DNA of 64,000 nucleotides, taken from positions 6,452,501 to 6,516,500 of the forward strand of contig NZ_CP120683.1 of the NCBI RefSeq assembly GCF_030506325.1. The letters are read 5' to 3'. The position numbers and the translations under genes were made by a program. The notes beneath the pieces are model-generated. The model worked only from the letters and a program-made list of their open reading frames with translations, was not told where the DNA came from and did not search any database. The number at the start of each line of letters is the position of its first letter. Position 1 is the first letter of the stretch. Origin of the DNA: Tunicatimonas pelagia (lineage in GTDB: Bacteria > Bacteroidota > Bacteroidia > Cytophagales > Cyclobacteriaceae). This document shows, in pieces, positions 36,737 through 46,533 of this stretch.

Positions 36737-38227
36737 TTAATCTTTTGCCCAACTCTTTGATCTTCCAATAGCCTCGTCCCAGCGGCTTAGGAGCACTTCA
36801 CGGTTGAAGTTGGAAGTAGGTTCAAAGGCTTGGTCTACATTCCACTGCTCTTTCAGCTCACTAATATCTTTCCAGAAGCCAACGGCTAGTCCGGCTAAGT
36901 AAGCCGCGCCCAGTGCTGTAGTCTCCATCACTTGAGGGCGCACTACCGAAACATCGAGAATATCCGCCTGAAACTGCATGAGTAAGTTATTAGCGGAAGC
37001 CCCACCGTCTACCCGTAGTTCTTTGAAGGGTATTTTAGAATCTTTGTGCATGGCCTGCATCACGTCGGATGTTTGGTACGCTATGCTTTCTAAAGCAGCT
37101 CGGGCAATATGTCCGGCTTCAGAGCCTCGGGTGAGACCCACAATGGTACCCCGAGCGTACTGATCCCAATGAGGAGCTCCCAGGCCAGTAAGTGCGGGTA
37201 CCAGGTACACGTCACCATTGTCATCCACTGATTTAGCTAGCTGTTCTACTTCCGAAGATGATTCAATGATTTTCAGCCCATCGCGCAACCATTGAACAAT
37301 GGCTCCGGCTACGAAAATACTTCCTTCCAGCGCGTAGGTAGTTTTGCCGTCTATTTGCCAGGCGATAGTCGTTAACAAATTATTTTCCGACTGAATAGGC
37401 TTCTCACCGGTATTTAGCACGGCAAAACAGCCAGTGCCGTAGGTGTTTTTTATCATGCCGGGTTCGGTACAAAGTTGACCAAACAGCGCGGCGTGTTGAT
37501 CTCCAGCAATACCACCTAGCAGAATTTCTCCGCCAAATAGATCGGGGGCAGTTTTACCGTATTCCTGGCTGCTCGGCACTACCTGGGGTAGCATACTCAT
37601 GGGAACACCCAACCGCTTGGTAATAGTGCTGCTCCACCAGAGCTTGTGAATATCGTATAGCAGCGTGCGACTGGCGTTGGTTACATCAGTAATGTGTAAT
37701 TGCCCTCCGCTTAGCTTGTACATGAGCCAGCTATCAACGGTGCCAAAGGCCAACTCGCCCCGCTCCGCTTTTTCCTGGGCACCTTCTACATTATCTAGAA
37801 TCCACTTTACCTTGGTGCCACTGAAGTACGCATCGGCCAGCAAGCCCGTTTTTTCCCGAATTGTGCCTTCAAAACCTTCTTCTTTGAGCTGGTCGCAAAA
37901 TTGAGCGGTGCGTCGATCTTGCCACACAATAGCCCGGTAAATAGGCTCACCCGTGTTCCGATCCCATACGACTGTGGTCTCACGCTGGTTGGTGATGCCG
38001 ATAGCGGCAATATCACGGGCGGAAGCACCTGCTTTTTTTAGTACCGCCTGAGCTACACTCAGTTGAGACTCCCAGATTTCTTCAGCATCGTGCTCTACCC
38101 AACCGGGACGGGGGTAGTGCTGCTTAAATTCTTGCTGAGCTGCGTAAGCAATGTTCCCTTGGTGAGTAAACAGAATTGCGCGAGAACTGGTAGTACCCTG
38201 ATCAAGAGCTAGAATATATTGGGCCAT
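36737..38227 (-). CDS. glpK: Glycerol kinase
   Basis: ATP-dependent phosphorylation of glycerol, first gene of the glycerol operon. FGGY-family motifs are present: [13 protein letters not shown] at the N-terminus, VVWQDRR(T) region, [16 protein letters not shown] and the C-terminal [17 protein letters not shown]. 496 residues fits bacterial GlpK. It is divergent from the outer-membrane protein gene at 38406, and a shared 178-bp intergenic region holds its promoter; no repressor gene is next to it. Confidence 0.97.
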   Translation of the reverse strand: MAQYILALDQGTTSSRAILFTHQGNIAYAAQQEFKQHYPRPGWVEHDAEEIWESQLSVAQAVLKKAGASARDIAAIGITNQRETTVVWDRNTGEPIYRAIVWQDRRTAQFCDQLKEEGFEGTIREKTGLLADAYFSGTKVKWILDNVEGAQEKAERGELAFGTVDSWLMYKLSGGQLHITDVTNASRTLLYDIHKLWWSSTITKRLGVPMSMLPQVVPSSQEYGKTAPDLFGGEILLGGIAGDQHAALFGQLCTEPGMIKNTYGTGCFAVLNTGEKPIQSENNLLTTIAWQIDGKTTYALEGSIFVAGAIVQWLRDGLKIIESSSEVEQLAKSVDDNGDVYLVPALTGLGAPHWDQYARGTIVGLTRGSEAGHIARAALESIAYQTSDVMQAMHKDSKIPFKELRVDGGASANNLLMQFQADILDVSVVRPQVMETTALGAAYLAGLAVGFWKDISELKEQWNVDQAFEPTSNFNREVLLSRWDEAIGRSKSWAKD

Positions 38228-38405
38228 GGTGTAGTGTTGTTGATGCCTAAAAATAAAAGAAAGCTATGGTTTCACCAATCTTGCTGGTATTTATTCGCTA
38301 ATTGGCCGATGCAACCGCAAAAACCTAAAGTAGTGGTACACATTTTCAGGATGGGCTCAGTACATTTGATATATTTGTTGATAGTACCGTTTGTTGCCAA
38401 TTATC

Positions 38406-39167
38406 ATGAAAGTATTTTTTTTCGTCTTCATTCTGTGGGGAAGCTATACTTCAGTGCTTGCCCAGGTTTTACGAGATATTGATCCACTAATAACCGATCG
38501 GCCGGGGCTGGGCACTGATGCTCCGGCTGTGCTTGATCCTGGGCATGTACAGATTGAGTTAGGCTTTCTGTACCAAGATGATCCCATTTCTGATCAGCAG
38601 CTTCTGCTCTATCCGAACGCATTGGTTCGGATCGGCGTAACGGAGCGATTTGAATTGCGGGCCAGTGCTGATCTATTTCAGGAAGGTATTGGTGCTTCTA
38701 CGTTTGTTTCGCCAATTGTATTGGGTACAAAAATTGGGATAACCGAAAGCCAAGGCATCATCCCTCAGTCAGCATTAATTGTTAATGTTACACTACCCCG
38801 AGAGGGACCGTTTGAAGTGTGGAACCCAATTGCTACCCCGGAAATGCGATTGCTAATGACACACTCACTCACTCAGCAGTTGTCGTTAACTACGAATTTC
38901 AGTATTGCTTGGGAGGCTGATCCAGTCGCTATTCGATACCCAAATCACGCTTACGCCGCTTCTTTAGATATAAGTATCAGTGATTATGTGGCTGCTTTTG
39001 GCGAATTCTACGGTTTTTGGTCGCAGTTAGATCATTCTCAATTGTTTAACCTGGGTAGCACGGTGCTGCTACTACCCGACCTGCAATTAGATTTATCGGG
39101 CGGATTTGGAATTAGCGAAAATGCACCGGACTACTTTGTTAGCAGTGGAATTTCGGTTCGTTTTTAA
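38406..39167 (+). CDS. Outer-membrane transporter-like protein (phenol MetA-degradation type)
   Basis: A 253-residue secreted protein. Signal peptide ends near SVLAQ. It then reads ITDRPGLGTDAPAVLDPGHV, a motif of the Phenol_MetA_deg-like family of predicted outer-membrane beta-barrels, followed by alternating strands ending in Phe (VSSGISVRF), a typical outer-membrane C-terminus. Start ATG at 38406 is preferred over a TTG 15 bp upstream. Function in this organism is unknown. It is divergent from the glycerol operon. Confidence 0.75.
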   Translation: MKVFFFVFILWGSYTSVLAQVLRDIDPLITDRPGLGTDAPAVLDPGHVQIELGFLYQDDPISDQQLLLYPNALVRIGVTERFELRASADLFQEGIGASTFVSPIVLGTKIGITESQGIIPQSALIVNVTLPREGPFEVWNPIATPEMRLLMTHSLTQQLSLTTNFSIAWEADPVAIRYPNHAYAASLDISISDYVAAFGEFYGFWSQLDHSQLFNLGSTVLLLPDLQLDLSGGFGISENAPDYFVSSGISVRF

Positions 39168-39534
39168 ACGTCTCTGGCGAGGTGTCGGGAGCAATTAGCA
39201 AGGTGCAATGAACAGTTAACAATCAATAAGGGGAAATGAAGACCGGAGACCGGAGTTTAAAACCGATCGTTGATGGAACCAACCAGTTAATGAATAATGA
39301 CTGATGATTAATGATTAATTGGCGTGGGACACTGTGCAGTAGACAATGAGCAATGGGTAAAGCAAAGCTAAACCCATACATCAAACTACGCTAACACCAT
39401 AACACTTTAACACCTGAACACTTCAACTTTCTAACCCGCACGACAGCTGCCTGTAACTCAATGCCCATCGACGATGGACTATCGACCGTGGACTAATAAC
39501 CAACCAGCCATAGAACTATCGTACCATTGTGTAG
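39168..39534. repeat. Mosaic intergenic repeat, copy 3 (long)
   Basis: A 367-bp convergent spacer built from phrases shared in order with copy 4 at 46534: GACCGGAGACCGG (39241), a TTGATGGAACCAACCAG block, TTAATGAATAATGA, CACCTGAACACTTCAA (about 39411), and CGACGATGGACTATCGACC with following bases (39470-39510). Between them are AACACCATAACACTTTAACA phrases that match copy 1 in reverse complement. No gene is visible. Confidence 0.75.
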
Positions 39535-40797
39535 TTAGCTCCTGATGGCGACTACCGGATTTAGGCGAGAAGCCGTGATAGCGGGAATGAGCCCGGAGAT
39601 AATACCAATGGTGCTGGATACCGTCAATCCGATTAAAATATTGGGTATGGTGAGTTGAAGTTCCAGCGAGCCGATAGAAACAAACGTAGTCAAATAGACC
39701 AGGAACATGCCTACAACTCCTCCGATCAAGCTGAGGAAGGTAGCCTCAAACAAAAACTGTAGCAGAATAAAATAATTCTTAGCCCCCAGCGATTTCTGAA
39801 TTCCAATAATATTGGTACGCTCTTTTACTGATACAAACATAATATTGGCAATGCCAAAGCCACCCACTAAAATGGAAAAGCTGCCAATGATACCTCCGGC
39901 AAGGCTAATTACGTTAAAAATATTATTAACCACCTCAGCAAAGGCCTCGGGGCGATTAATGGCAAAATTATCTTCTTGGCGAGGTCGTAGTCCGCGCCGA
40001 CCACGCATCAGGCCAATCACTTCAAATTCTAGTTCTTTTAGTCCTTCATCCCGCTCGTACCCTTTTAAACCCAAGGTAGAGCCAACGCCCCAGCGGCTTC
40101 GGCTAGCGTAAAGCTTTAAAAAACTTTGGTAAGGAATGTAGCTGGTGTAATCGGCACTGGGGGCATCGATAATATTCTCACCTTGCTCGGTCAGTACTCC
40201 GACCACCACAAACTTTAAACCCTTAATTTCTACCACTTTGCCCAGAGGGCTGCTCATCGGAAATAGTGATTTTGCTACTTCTGAGCCGATGATGACCACA
40301 TTTTGAGCAAACTCAGTTTCCCGAACTGAAAAATATCGCCCCTGATTAATATCAACTTCAAACACCTGATTATACTGATAAGAAGCACCCACCAAGTAAA
40401 CTCCCCCGATATTACTATTTTTGTGCTCCAGCGTAAGGTTTTCCCGATCAGCAAAAATACACATAGCCGAGGCCTGACTGACGTTGGCCTGCAAAAACTC
40501 AAACTCATTGAGGGTAGGTTGGGGGCGATTAATATATTTCCACCAAGGATAACTGTCTTCAAACAACCAAGGCCATTTTTCTACCCGAATTACTTGGTCG
40601 CCCAAAAAATCCAGACTATCGCGAATGTTACGTTCCAGCGAGTCGATAAGGGTGAACACTGCAATAATGGCAAATATACCGATGGTTACTCCCAACAGAG
40701 AAAGTATAGTGCGAAGCGGATTGGAACGAAGGGCATCCCAAGCCGAGAGCAGGCTTTCGTAAATTAAGCGGGGAACCAGCAGACGGGAAGCTTTCAT
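39535..40797 (-). CDS. MacB-like ABC transporter permease
   Basis: FtsX/MacB-type permease of 420 residues. One membrane helix near the N-terminus (TILSLLGVTIGIFAIIAVFT) is followed by a large periplasmic MacB-PCD domain (about 60-270), then three helices in the FtsX domain. NIMFVSVKERTNIIGIQKSLGA is the typical coupling segment. The ATPase partner is not next to it, and the first gene on the opposite strand, queA, is 145 bp away. Whether it exports lipoproteins, peptides or a drug cannot be said. Confidence 0.9.
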   Translation of the reverse strand: MKASRLLVPRLIYESLLSAWDALRSNPLRTILSLLGVTIGIFAIIAVFTLIDSLERNIRDSLDFLGDQVIRVEKWPWLFEDSYPWWKYINRPQPTLNEFEFLQANVSQASAMCIFADRENLTLEHKNSNIGGVYLVGASYQYNQVFEVDINQGRYFSVRETEFAQNVVIIGSEVAKSLFPMSSPLGKVVEIKGLKFVVVGVLTEQGENIIDAPSADYTSYIPYQSFLKLYASRSRWGVGSTLGLKGYERDEGLKELEFEVIGLMRGRRGLRPRQEDNFAINRPEAFAEVVNNIFNVISLAGGIIGSFSILVGGFGIANIMFVSVKERTNIIGIQKSLGAKNYFILLQFLFEATFLSLIGGVVGMFLVYLTTFVSIGSLELQLTIPNILIGLTVSSTIGIISGLIPAITASRLNPVVAIRS

Positions 40798-40883
40798 GGC
40801 GTGATATTACAAAAGTATAATCTCAAAAAAATGGAACTCAATACTTTTTACCAAACGTTCCATTCCCATTAAAGACAAATATC

Positions 40884-40891
40884 TATCTTTG
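40884..40891 (+). promoter_or_regulatory. Candidate -7 element of the queA promoter
   Basis: TATCTTTG is an exact match to the Bacteroidota -7 consensus TAnnTTTG, 51 bp upstream of the queA ATG. No perfect TTTG was found at the usual -33 spacing. Its strong match and location in the divergent spacer support the assignment. Confidence 0.5.
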
Positions 40892-40942
40892 CACCCGGTT
40901 AAAAAAATCATCCACGTATTACTGTAACTACCGTAACTGTCC

Positions 40943-42007
40943 ATGAAGCTATCGGAATTCAAGTACAAATTTGACGAAAAAGATCGCGAAAAACTCATCG
41001 CCCTCCATCCATCTGAAAACCGCGATGAGTCCCGCTTAATGGTAATTCACCGTGATACGGGTGAAATTGAGCATAAAGTCTTCAAAGATATTGTTGATTA
41101 TTTTGATGAAGGCGATGTCTTTGTAGTAAACAATACGAAAGTATTTCCTGCCCGGTTGTACGGCAATAAAGAAAAAACCGGAGCAAAAATAGAAGTGTTC
41201 TTGCTACGCGAGCTCAACCCTGATATGAACTTATGGGATGTGTTGGTTGACCCGGCTCGTAAAATTAGGGTGGGCAACAAACTTTATTTTGGAGAAGGCG
41301 AACTAGTAGCTGAGGTAATTGATAATACTACTTCCCGAGGGCGCACCATCCGCTTTTTGTACGAAGGTGAGCGCGATGCCTTCTACGAAATGATTAACAC
41401 CCTGGGGGAAACGCCACTACCCGACCATTTTAAAGAACGACGAAAGGTTGAAGATCAGGATCGGGAGCGTTTTCAAACGATTTATGCTGAACACGTTGGC
41501 GCAGTGGCGGCACCTACTGCTGGCTTACATTTTACTAAGCAACTACTTAAGCGGCTGGAAATTAAGGGAATTGATGTTGACCCCATTACCCTGCACATTG
41601 GTTTGGGAACCTTCCGCGATGTAGAGGTGGAAGATCTGACCAAACATAAAATGGATTCAGAGAACTACCGTATTACAGAATCTACGGCTCAATCAGTTAA
41701 TCGGGCTTTAGACGAAAAGAAGCGGGTGTGTTCCATTGGTACTACCTCTATGCGCGCGTTAGAATCTTCGGTATCGGCTAGCGGACGGTTAAAGGCCAAT
41801 GAAGGGTGGACTGATAAGTTTATCTTTCCTCCCTACGAGTATAAAATTTGCAATGCATTAGTCACCAACTTCCATTTGCCTCAATCTACGTTACTCATGA
41901 TGGCAGCGGCCTTTGGCGGGTACGACCTGGTAATGAAGGCCTACGAAATTGCGGTGAAGGAAAAATACCGCTTCTTTACCTACGGTGATGCGATGCTAAT
42001 TGTCTAA
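40943..42007 (+). CDS. queA: tRNA preQ1(34) S-adenosylmethionine ribosyltransferase-isomerase
   Basis: Makes epoxyqueuosine on tRNA by adding the ribosyl part of S-adenosylmethionine to preQ1. The N-terminal family string [17 protein letters not shown] and [18 protein letters not shown] are typical, as are [10 protein letters not shown] and [14 protein letters not shown]. 354 residues is standard. It overlaps the start of ispD by one base (TAATG), which links the two genes translationally. Other queuosine genes are not in this window. Confidence 0.97.
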   Translation: MKLSEFKYKFDEKDREKLIALHPSENRDESRLMVIHRDTGEIEHKVFKDIVDYFDEGDVFVVNNTKVFPARLYGNKEKTGAKIEVFLLRELNPDMNLWDVLVDPARKIRVGNKLYFGEGELVAEVIDNTTSRGRTIRFLYEGERDAFYEMINTLGETPLPDHFKERRKVEDQDRERFQTIYAEHVGAVAAPTAGLHFTKQLLKRLEIKGIDVDPITLHIGLGTFRDVEVEDLTKHKMDSENYRITESTAQSVNRALDEKKRVCSIGTTSMRALESSVSASGRLKANEGWTDKFIFPPYEYKICNALVTNFHLPQSTLLMMAAAFGGYDLVMKAYEIAVKEKYRFFTYGDAMLIV

Positions 42008-42702
42008 TGCCTACTGCGGTAAATCGGGCAGCGGTGATTGTAGCCGGAGGGCAAGGCTCTCGGATGCAGTCTGATATTCCTAAGCAGTTTCTGTTGCTGG
42101 CCGGAAAACCGTTGCTCATTCATACGCTAGAAGCATTTTATCAGTATAATACCTCTCTACCCATCTGGTTGGTATTACCCGAAGCAGAACATACCCGCTG
42201 GGAAAATTTATGCCGAGAATATCAATGTACCGTACCGCATCAGGTGGTGGTTGGCGGAGCTTGTCGCCCTCAGTCGGTTAAAAATGGTATTTCCCAAATT
42301 CAGTTTGAAGAGGGGGTAGTTGCTATTCACGATGGGGTACGCCCGTTGGTTTCTCATCGAGTCATTCAAGAGTCATTCGGAGTAGCTGAAAAAAACGGTT
42401 CGGCTATTGCCAGTGTGCCATTGAAAGACTCGCTTCGCAAGATGAGAGGGGAAGAATCGGTAGCGCAGAACCGGGCAGCGTTTCGACTGATGCAGACCCC
42501 GCAGGCATTTCGCCTTTCCTGGCTATTAGAAGCTTATGAGAAATTAGATGTTATTGATGACTTCAGCGATGAAGCTAGCATGGTGGAAGCGGCTGGCCGG
42601 CGAGTAACGCTTTTTGACGGAGATTATCGGAACATAAAAGTAACCACACCAGAAGATATGTTGGTAGTGGAAGCCTTTCACAGGAGTAAGGCTTCCGAGT
42701 AA
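42007..42702 (+). CDS. ispD: 2-C-methyl-D-erythritol 4-phosphate cytidylyltransferase
   Basis: Third step of the non-mevalonate isoprenoid pathway, transferring CMP to methylerythritol phosphate. The nucleotide loop IVAGGQGSRMQSDIPKQF is characteristic. AIHDGVRPLV and QTPQAFRLSWLLEAY fit IspD, and DDFSDEASMVEAAGRRV is the substrate region. 231 residues matches the family. Its start overlaps the queA stop by one base. IspF is not fused or adjacent. Confidence 0.97.
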   Translation: MPTAVNRAAVIVAGGQGSRMQSDIPKQFLLLAGKPLLIHTLEAFYQYNTSLPIWLVLPEAEHTRWENLCREYQCTVPHQVVVGGACRPQSVKNGISQIQFEEGVVAIHDGVRPLVSHRVIQESFGVAEKNGSAIASVPLKDSLRKMRGEESVAQNRAAFRLMQTPQAFRLSWLLEAYEKLDVIDDFSDEASMVEAAGRRVTLFDGDYRNIKVTTPEDMLVVEAFHRSKASE

Positions 42703-42717
42703 AGGCATTAGCTGTTG

Positions 42718-42939
42718 TTAGTATTCATCTTCGTTAAAAAAGAAATCTTCTTTGGTGGGATAATCAGGCCAGATTTCTTCAATATTCTCGTAGGGCTGAC
42801 CATCATCTTCTAACTCTTGCAAATTCTCAACCACTTCTAGCGGGGCACCAGAGCGAATCGAGAAATCGATCAACTCGTCTTTAGTAGCCGGCCAGGGCGC
42901 ATCTTCCAAATAAGACGCAAGTTCTAATGTCCAATACAT
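42718..42939 (-). CDS. DUF2795 family small acidic protein
   Basis: A 73-residue acidic protein. The opening MYWTLELASYLEDAPWPATK and ending IWPDYPTKEDFFFNEDEY are very strongly conserved in Bacteroidota DUF2795 proteins as I recall them. ATG at 42939 is chosen; a TTG nine bases earlier would add three residues. It is convergent with ispD (15 bp). Function is unknown. The high conservation of such a tiny protein suggests an important but undefined role. Confidence 0.88.
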   Translation of the reverse strand: MYWTLELASYLEDAPWPATKDELIDFSIRSGAPLEVVENLQELEDDGQPYENIEEIWPDYPTKEDFFFNEDEY

Positions 42940-43124
42940 ACTTACCAAATTTTCTGTTTGACGTTGAATTCAGGAATGGCGAATAATAAAATGTTACAGT
43001 TAATTCAAAAGAAAGTTGTCAATTTTCTTACCAAAGAGAGCCTCGCAATGGTAATAAACTTCTAATTCAATTACGTGGGAAAGATATTCCTCAAAAAAAA
43101 AGTTTCATTATGCCTTACAATTTC

Positions 43125-44642
43125 TTATAAGTACTTATCTAAATTGCTCTGTAACTCATCTAAAAGCTCTTTTTTCACTTGTAGTTTTCTCATCTGCGAA
43201 CGAAGGCGCCCTGCAGCCCGACGATCATCTTCTGAAAAGTTGCGGGTATCTTGGCTATTGAGCAAGTGCTGGTTCTCAGCCTTTGACCGGGCTAGTTCTT
43301 CTTCATCGCGCGAGATAAGATTACTGAGCAGCGGAATTTTTTGCTGTAGCTGTTCGGCAGTATTAAGGTACAAGTAATCAGGGTTACGGTTCGCTACGAG
43401 TCGCTCAAGAAAGTTTATCTCCAGAGCCTTTTCGCAAGCATAATTAAATGTTTCGGTAAGCTCTATTGAGCGTTCACGAGAAATTCGCCCCGACTGTTTC
43501 CAATCCATTCGTAGCTGTTTCACTTTCTCAAACATGTTGTCTTCCTCTTTTCCGATAAGGTCCTGTGCCTTTGAGATTAGCTCCTTCTTGCGCGACATAG
43601 CTTCTTCCGGGCTCATGTAGCTCGACTGCCCGCCGTACCGACTATTTCCGTAGCGGTCGCCACCCCGACGGTCACTGGAATACCGATCGCCGGAGTGCCG
43701 GTCACCGGGATGCCGGTCACCTCCGCGATAATCCCGGTTACCGTAATCCCCTCGGGGTGGTCGAGAGTATCCTCCCGATCGATCGTACCCACCCCGATTT
43801 TGGTCGTACCCGCCTTGTCGGCCGTAGCCACCGTCCCCTCGGTCGTAACCACCGCGCGATTGATAGCCACCGTAGCTATCACTACGGAAAATTTTGTTAG
43901 TCAGCGATTTATGATTTCTAAAAAGCTTGGAGTACTGAAAGCTAGGAATCTTTCCCACTTCTCGCCAAGCGGCTTGTAGCTCTTTAGCTCGCTCCCGGGC
44001 CTCTTGCTTGTCTGGGGCGCGCAATAGCTGGTACAAATCGTTGTTGATTTCTCGGTAGCGCCTCATCCGATCGTACATCATCTGCTTACGCTCCTCAAAA
44101 AACTTCTTACGTCGCTGGAAGAAATTATCCAAAATCTCATTGAACCTTCCTTCAATCTCTTCCTGGTACTCTTCATCTACTGCTCCGGTCTTAATCCATT
44201 TGCCTTTTACTTCTTTTAGTTGGTCGGTGGCCTCTTGCCAATCGGAGCTAAATTCAAAGGGCTCAGCTTCCGCAATTAAGGCTCGTTTAATTTCTAAGTT
44301 CTTTATCCGGTTTTGGGCAATAATCTCCCGCAGCTTTTCTTCAATGACATCGAGCCGTTCGTACAATTGCGTGTATTCACCTAGTGCATCAAATTTTGCT
44401 AGGCTCTCTCGCATGTGAATCAGCTTCATAAGGTACGATCCCTTGTTTTCTGATTCCTCTACCGACTGTTCTAGCTGAGCGACTTTGTTCTCGGCCATCG
44501 TAAAACGATCTTCGAAGTATTTGATGGTAGAAGCCTCGCTCTCGCGTACTTCGCCAATTTCGCGTGCAGGGTATTCAAGAAATGCGTTTCGGTAAATCTT
44601 ACCGTCTTGAATGAATCCGAATGGTGTGGTTGCCTGATCCAA
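43125..44642 (-). CDS. DUF349 coiled-coil protein with an RGG/YGG-rich disordered insert
   Basis: A 505-residue cytoplasmic protein. Helical repeats of the DUF349 type (pattern W-x3-G...F...FF) occupy 130-245 (KGKWIKTGAVDEEY, DNFFQRRKKFFEER) and again after residue 345 (MDWKQSGRISRERS). Between them, at about 254-342, lies a low-complexity stretch rich in Gly, Tyr, Arg, Asp and Ser with RGGYDRGDGGYGRQGGYD-like repeats. In DNA it contains the 15-bp minirepeat. The arrangement looks like an RNA-binding RGG region, by analogy only. It is alone between convergent and divergent neighbours. Confidence 0.85.
   Translation of the reverse strand: MDQATTPFGFIQDGKIYRNAFLEYPAREIGEVRESEASTIKYFEDRFTMAENKVAQLEQSVEESENKGSYLMKLIHMRESLAKFDALGEYTQLYERLDVIEEKLREIIAQNRIKNLEIKRALIAEAEPFEFSSDWQEATDQLKEVKGKWIKTGAVDEEYQEEIEGRFNEILDNFFQRRKKFFEERKQMMYDRMRRYREINNDLYQLLRAPDKQEARERAKELQAAWREVGKIPSFQYSKLFRNHKSLTNKIFRSDSYGGYQSRGGYDRGDGGYGRQGGYDQNRGGYDRSGGYSRPPRGDYGNRDYRGGDRHPGDRHSGDRYSSDRRGGDRYGNSRYGGQSSYMSPEEAMSRKKELISKAQDLIGKEEDNMFEKVKQLRMDWKQSGRISRERSIELTETFNYACEKALEINFLERLVANRNPDYLYLNTAEQLQQKIPLLSNLISRDEEELARSKAENQHLLNSQDTRNFSEDDRRAAGRLRSQMRKLQVKKELLDELQSNLDKYL
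43677..43721 (-). repeat. 15-bp coding minirepeat, second location
   Basis: On the minus strand three tandem 15-mers (GGTGACCGGCATCCC, then two diverged copies) encode GDRHP, GDRHS, GDRYS. The unit is nearly the same as that at 15882-15926 in an unrelated outer-membrane protein, in the same reading frame. Confidence 0.85.
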
Positions 44643-44850
44643 TGTTATTAGGGTTTAAAGTTGATAATGCCGGATTTAAATAAACCGGAATTCGGTAAAT
44701 AGTTATTGAAATATGTGGTTTTACTCTACTATTGTTCGCAATGATTACGATTTTTCAGAAATTACGCAAAAATATCATTTAATTACCGATTATCTGAAAA
44801 TAGCTAAGAGCTATTATTATCTAAACGAAGAAATTTCAGATTGTTAAATT

Positions 44851-46533
44851 ATGAGTGACGAAAAGATTATTTTTTCTATGGCCGGGGTTACTAAAACGTA
44901 TCCCCCACAAAAACAAGTCCTAAAAAACATTTACCTTTCTTTTTTCTACGGAGCTAAGATCGGAGTGTTGGGTTTAAATGGCGCAGGTAAATCATCATTG
45001 CTGCGAATTATTGCCGGGATAGATCAAGAATACCAAGGCGAAGTAGTATTCTCTCCGGGCTATTCGGTAGGAATGCTAGAGCAGGAACCCGTGTTTGATC
45101 CGGAAAAAACAGTGAAGCAAGTAGTAGAAGAGGGCGTAGCCGAGACGGTTAATCTACTAAAAGAGTTTGAAGCAATCAATGAGAAGTTTGCCGATCCTGC
45201 CGTGCTCGAAGACCCTGACGCCATGCAAAAGCTAATTGACCAGCAGGCCGTGGTACAAGAAAAGCTCGACCATGTAAATGCCTGGGAGCTGGATAATAAA
45301 CTAAATCAGGCAATGGATGCGCTCCGTACTCCCCCCGAAGATGCGGTCGTTAAAAATCTGTCAGGAGGTGAAAAACGCCGGGTTGCGCTGTGTCGATTAC
45401 TACTTCAGCAGCCGGATGTGCTGTTACTGGATGAGCCTACCAACCACCTAGATGCTGAATCAGTGCATTGGTTGGAGCAGCACCTGCGCCAATACAGCGG
45501 TACCGTGATTGCCGTGACCCACGACCGTTATTTTCTGGATAATGTCGCAGGTTGGATTTTAGAGTTAGATCGGGGAGAAGGTATTCCCTGGAAAGGAAAT
45601 TATTCCTCGTGGCTGGAACAGAAGCAAAAACGATTGGCTGAAGAAGAAAAGTCAGCTTCTAAGCGACAGAAAACACTGGAGCGTGAATTGGAATGGATAC
45701 GAATGACCCCCAAGGGACGGCACGCCAAAGCGAAGGCACGATTAAATGCTTATGATAAACTACTGAGTGAAGAAGGGCAGGAAAAAGAACAACGGCTAGA
45801 GCTATACATACCATCGGGGCCTCGTTTAGGAAATAAAGTGATTGAAGCGGAAGGCTTAGCCAAAGCGTACGGAGAAAAAGTGCTGTTTGAGAATCTGACT
45901 TTCTCCTTGCCTCCGGCCGGCATTGTGGGGGTGATCGGCCCCAATGGTGCCGGAAAAACGAGCTTGTTCAAACTAATCACCCAACAGGCCGAACCTGACC
46001 AAGGCGAGCTTGAAGTAGGTTCATCGGTAAAACTGGCCTACGTTGATCAAGAACACGACCAGCTAGAACCAAATAAAACCGTTTGGCAGGTGATTTCAGA
46101 TGGAAATGAATTGATTGAGCTAGGAGGACGACAGATGAACTCTCGAGCGTACGTAAGCCGATTCAACTTTAGTGGCAGCGATCAGGAAAAGAAAGTCGGA
46201 AACCTTTCGGGAGGGGCGCGCAACCGGGTACACTTAGCTATGATGCTAAAAGAAGGAGCAAATGTACTGCTATTGGATGAACCAACGAATGATTTAGATG
46301 TGAATACCCTGCGGGCTTTAGAAGAAGCACTCGATAATTTTGCCGGATGTGCGGTTATTATCACGCACGACCGCTGGTTTCTAGATCGAATTGCCACGCA
46401 CATTCTGGCCTTTGAAGGAGAATCGCAGGTATATTGGTTTGAGGGTAACTACTCTGATTACGAAGAAAACCGTCGGGAGCGTTTAGGAGATGCCCAACCT
46501 CAGCGCATCCGCTACAAAAACATTATTGGATAG
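44851..46533 (+). CDS. ettA: Energy-dependent translational throttle protein (ABC-F ATPase)
   Basis: Soluble twin-ATPase ABC-F protein that binds the ribosomal E site and gates the first steps of elongation according to ATP/ADP. 560 residues, close to E. coli EttA (555). The first cassette has GLNGAGKSSLL and LSGGEKRRVALCRLLL, the second GPNGAGKTSLFKL and LSGGARNRVHLAMML. The characteristic linker between them includes KRQKTLERELEWIRMTPKGR. The opening MAGVTKTYPPQKQVLKNI is typical of EttA rather than other ABC-F subgroups. It precedes the mosaic repeat copy 4. Confidence 0.94.
   Translation: MSDEKIIFSMAGVTKTYPPQKQVLKNIYLSFFYGAKIGVLGLNGAGKSSLLRIIAGIDQEYQGEVVFSPGYSVGMLEQEPVFDPEKTVKQVVEEGVAETVNLLKEFEAINEKFADPAVLEDPDAMQKLIDQQAVVQEKLDHVNAWELDNKLNQAMDALRTPPEDAVVKNLSGGEKRRVALCRLLLQQPDVLLLDEPTNHLDAESVHWLEQHLRQYSGTVIAVTHDRYFLDNVAGWILELDRGEGIPWKGNYSSWLEQKQKRLAEEEKSASKRQKTLERELEWIRMTPKGRHAKAKARLNAYDKLLSEEGQEKEQRLELYIPSGPRLGNKVIEAEGLAKAYGEKVLFENLTFSLPPAGIVGVIGPNGAGKTSLFKLITQQAEPDQGELEVGSSVKLAYVDQEHDQLEPNKTVWQVISDGNELIELGGRQMNSRAYVSRFNFSGSDQEKKVGNLSGGARNRVHLAMMLKEGANVLLLDEPTNDLDVNTLRALEEALDNFAGCAVIITHDRWFLDRIATHILAFEGESQVYWFEGNYSDYEENRRERLGDAQPQRIRYKNIIG

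Noticed and set aside
43613-43882. Long frame in another phase of the RGG region
   Set aside because: Low-complexity Gly/Thr/Val shadow of the DUF349 gene's repeat DNA.
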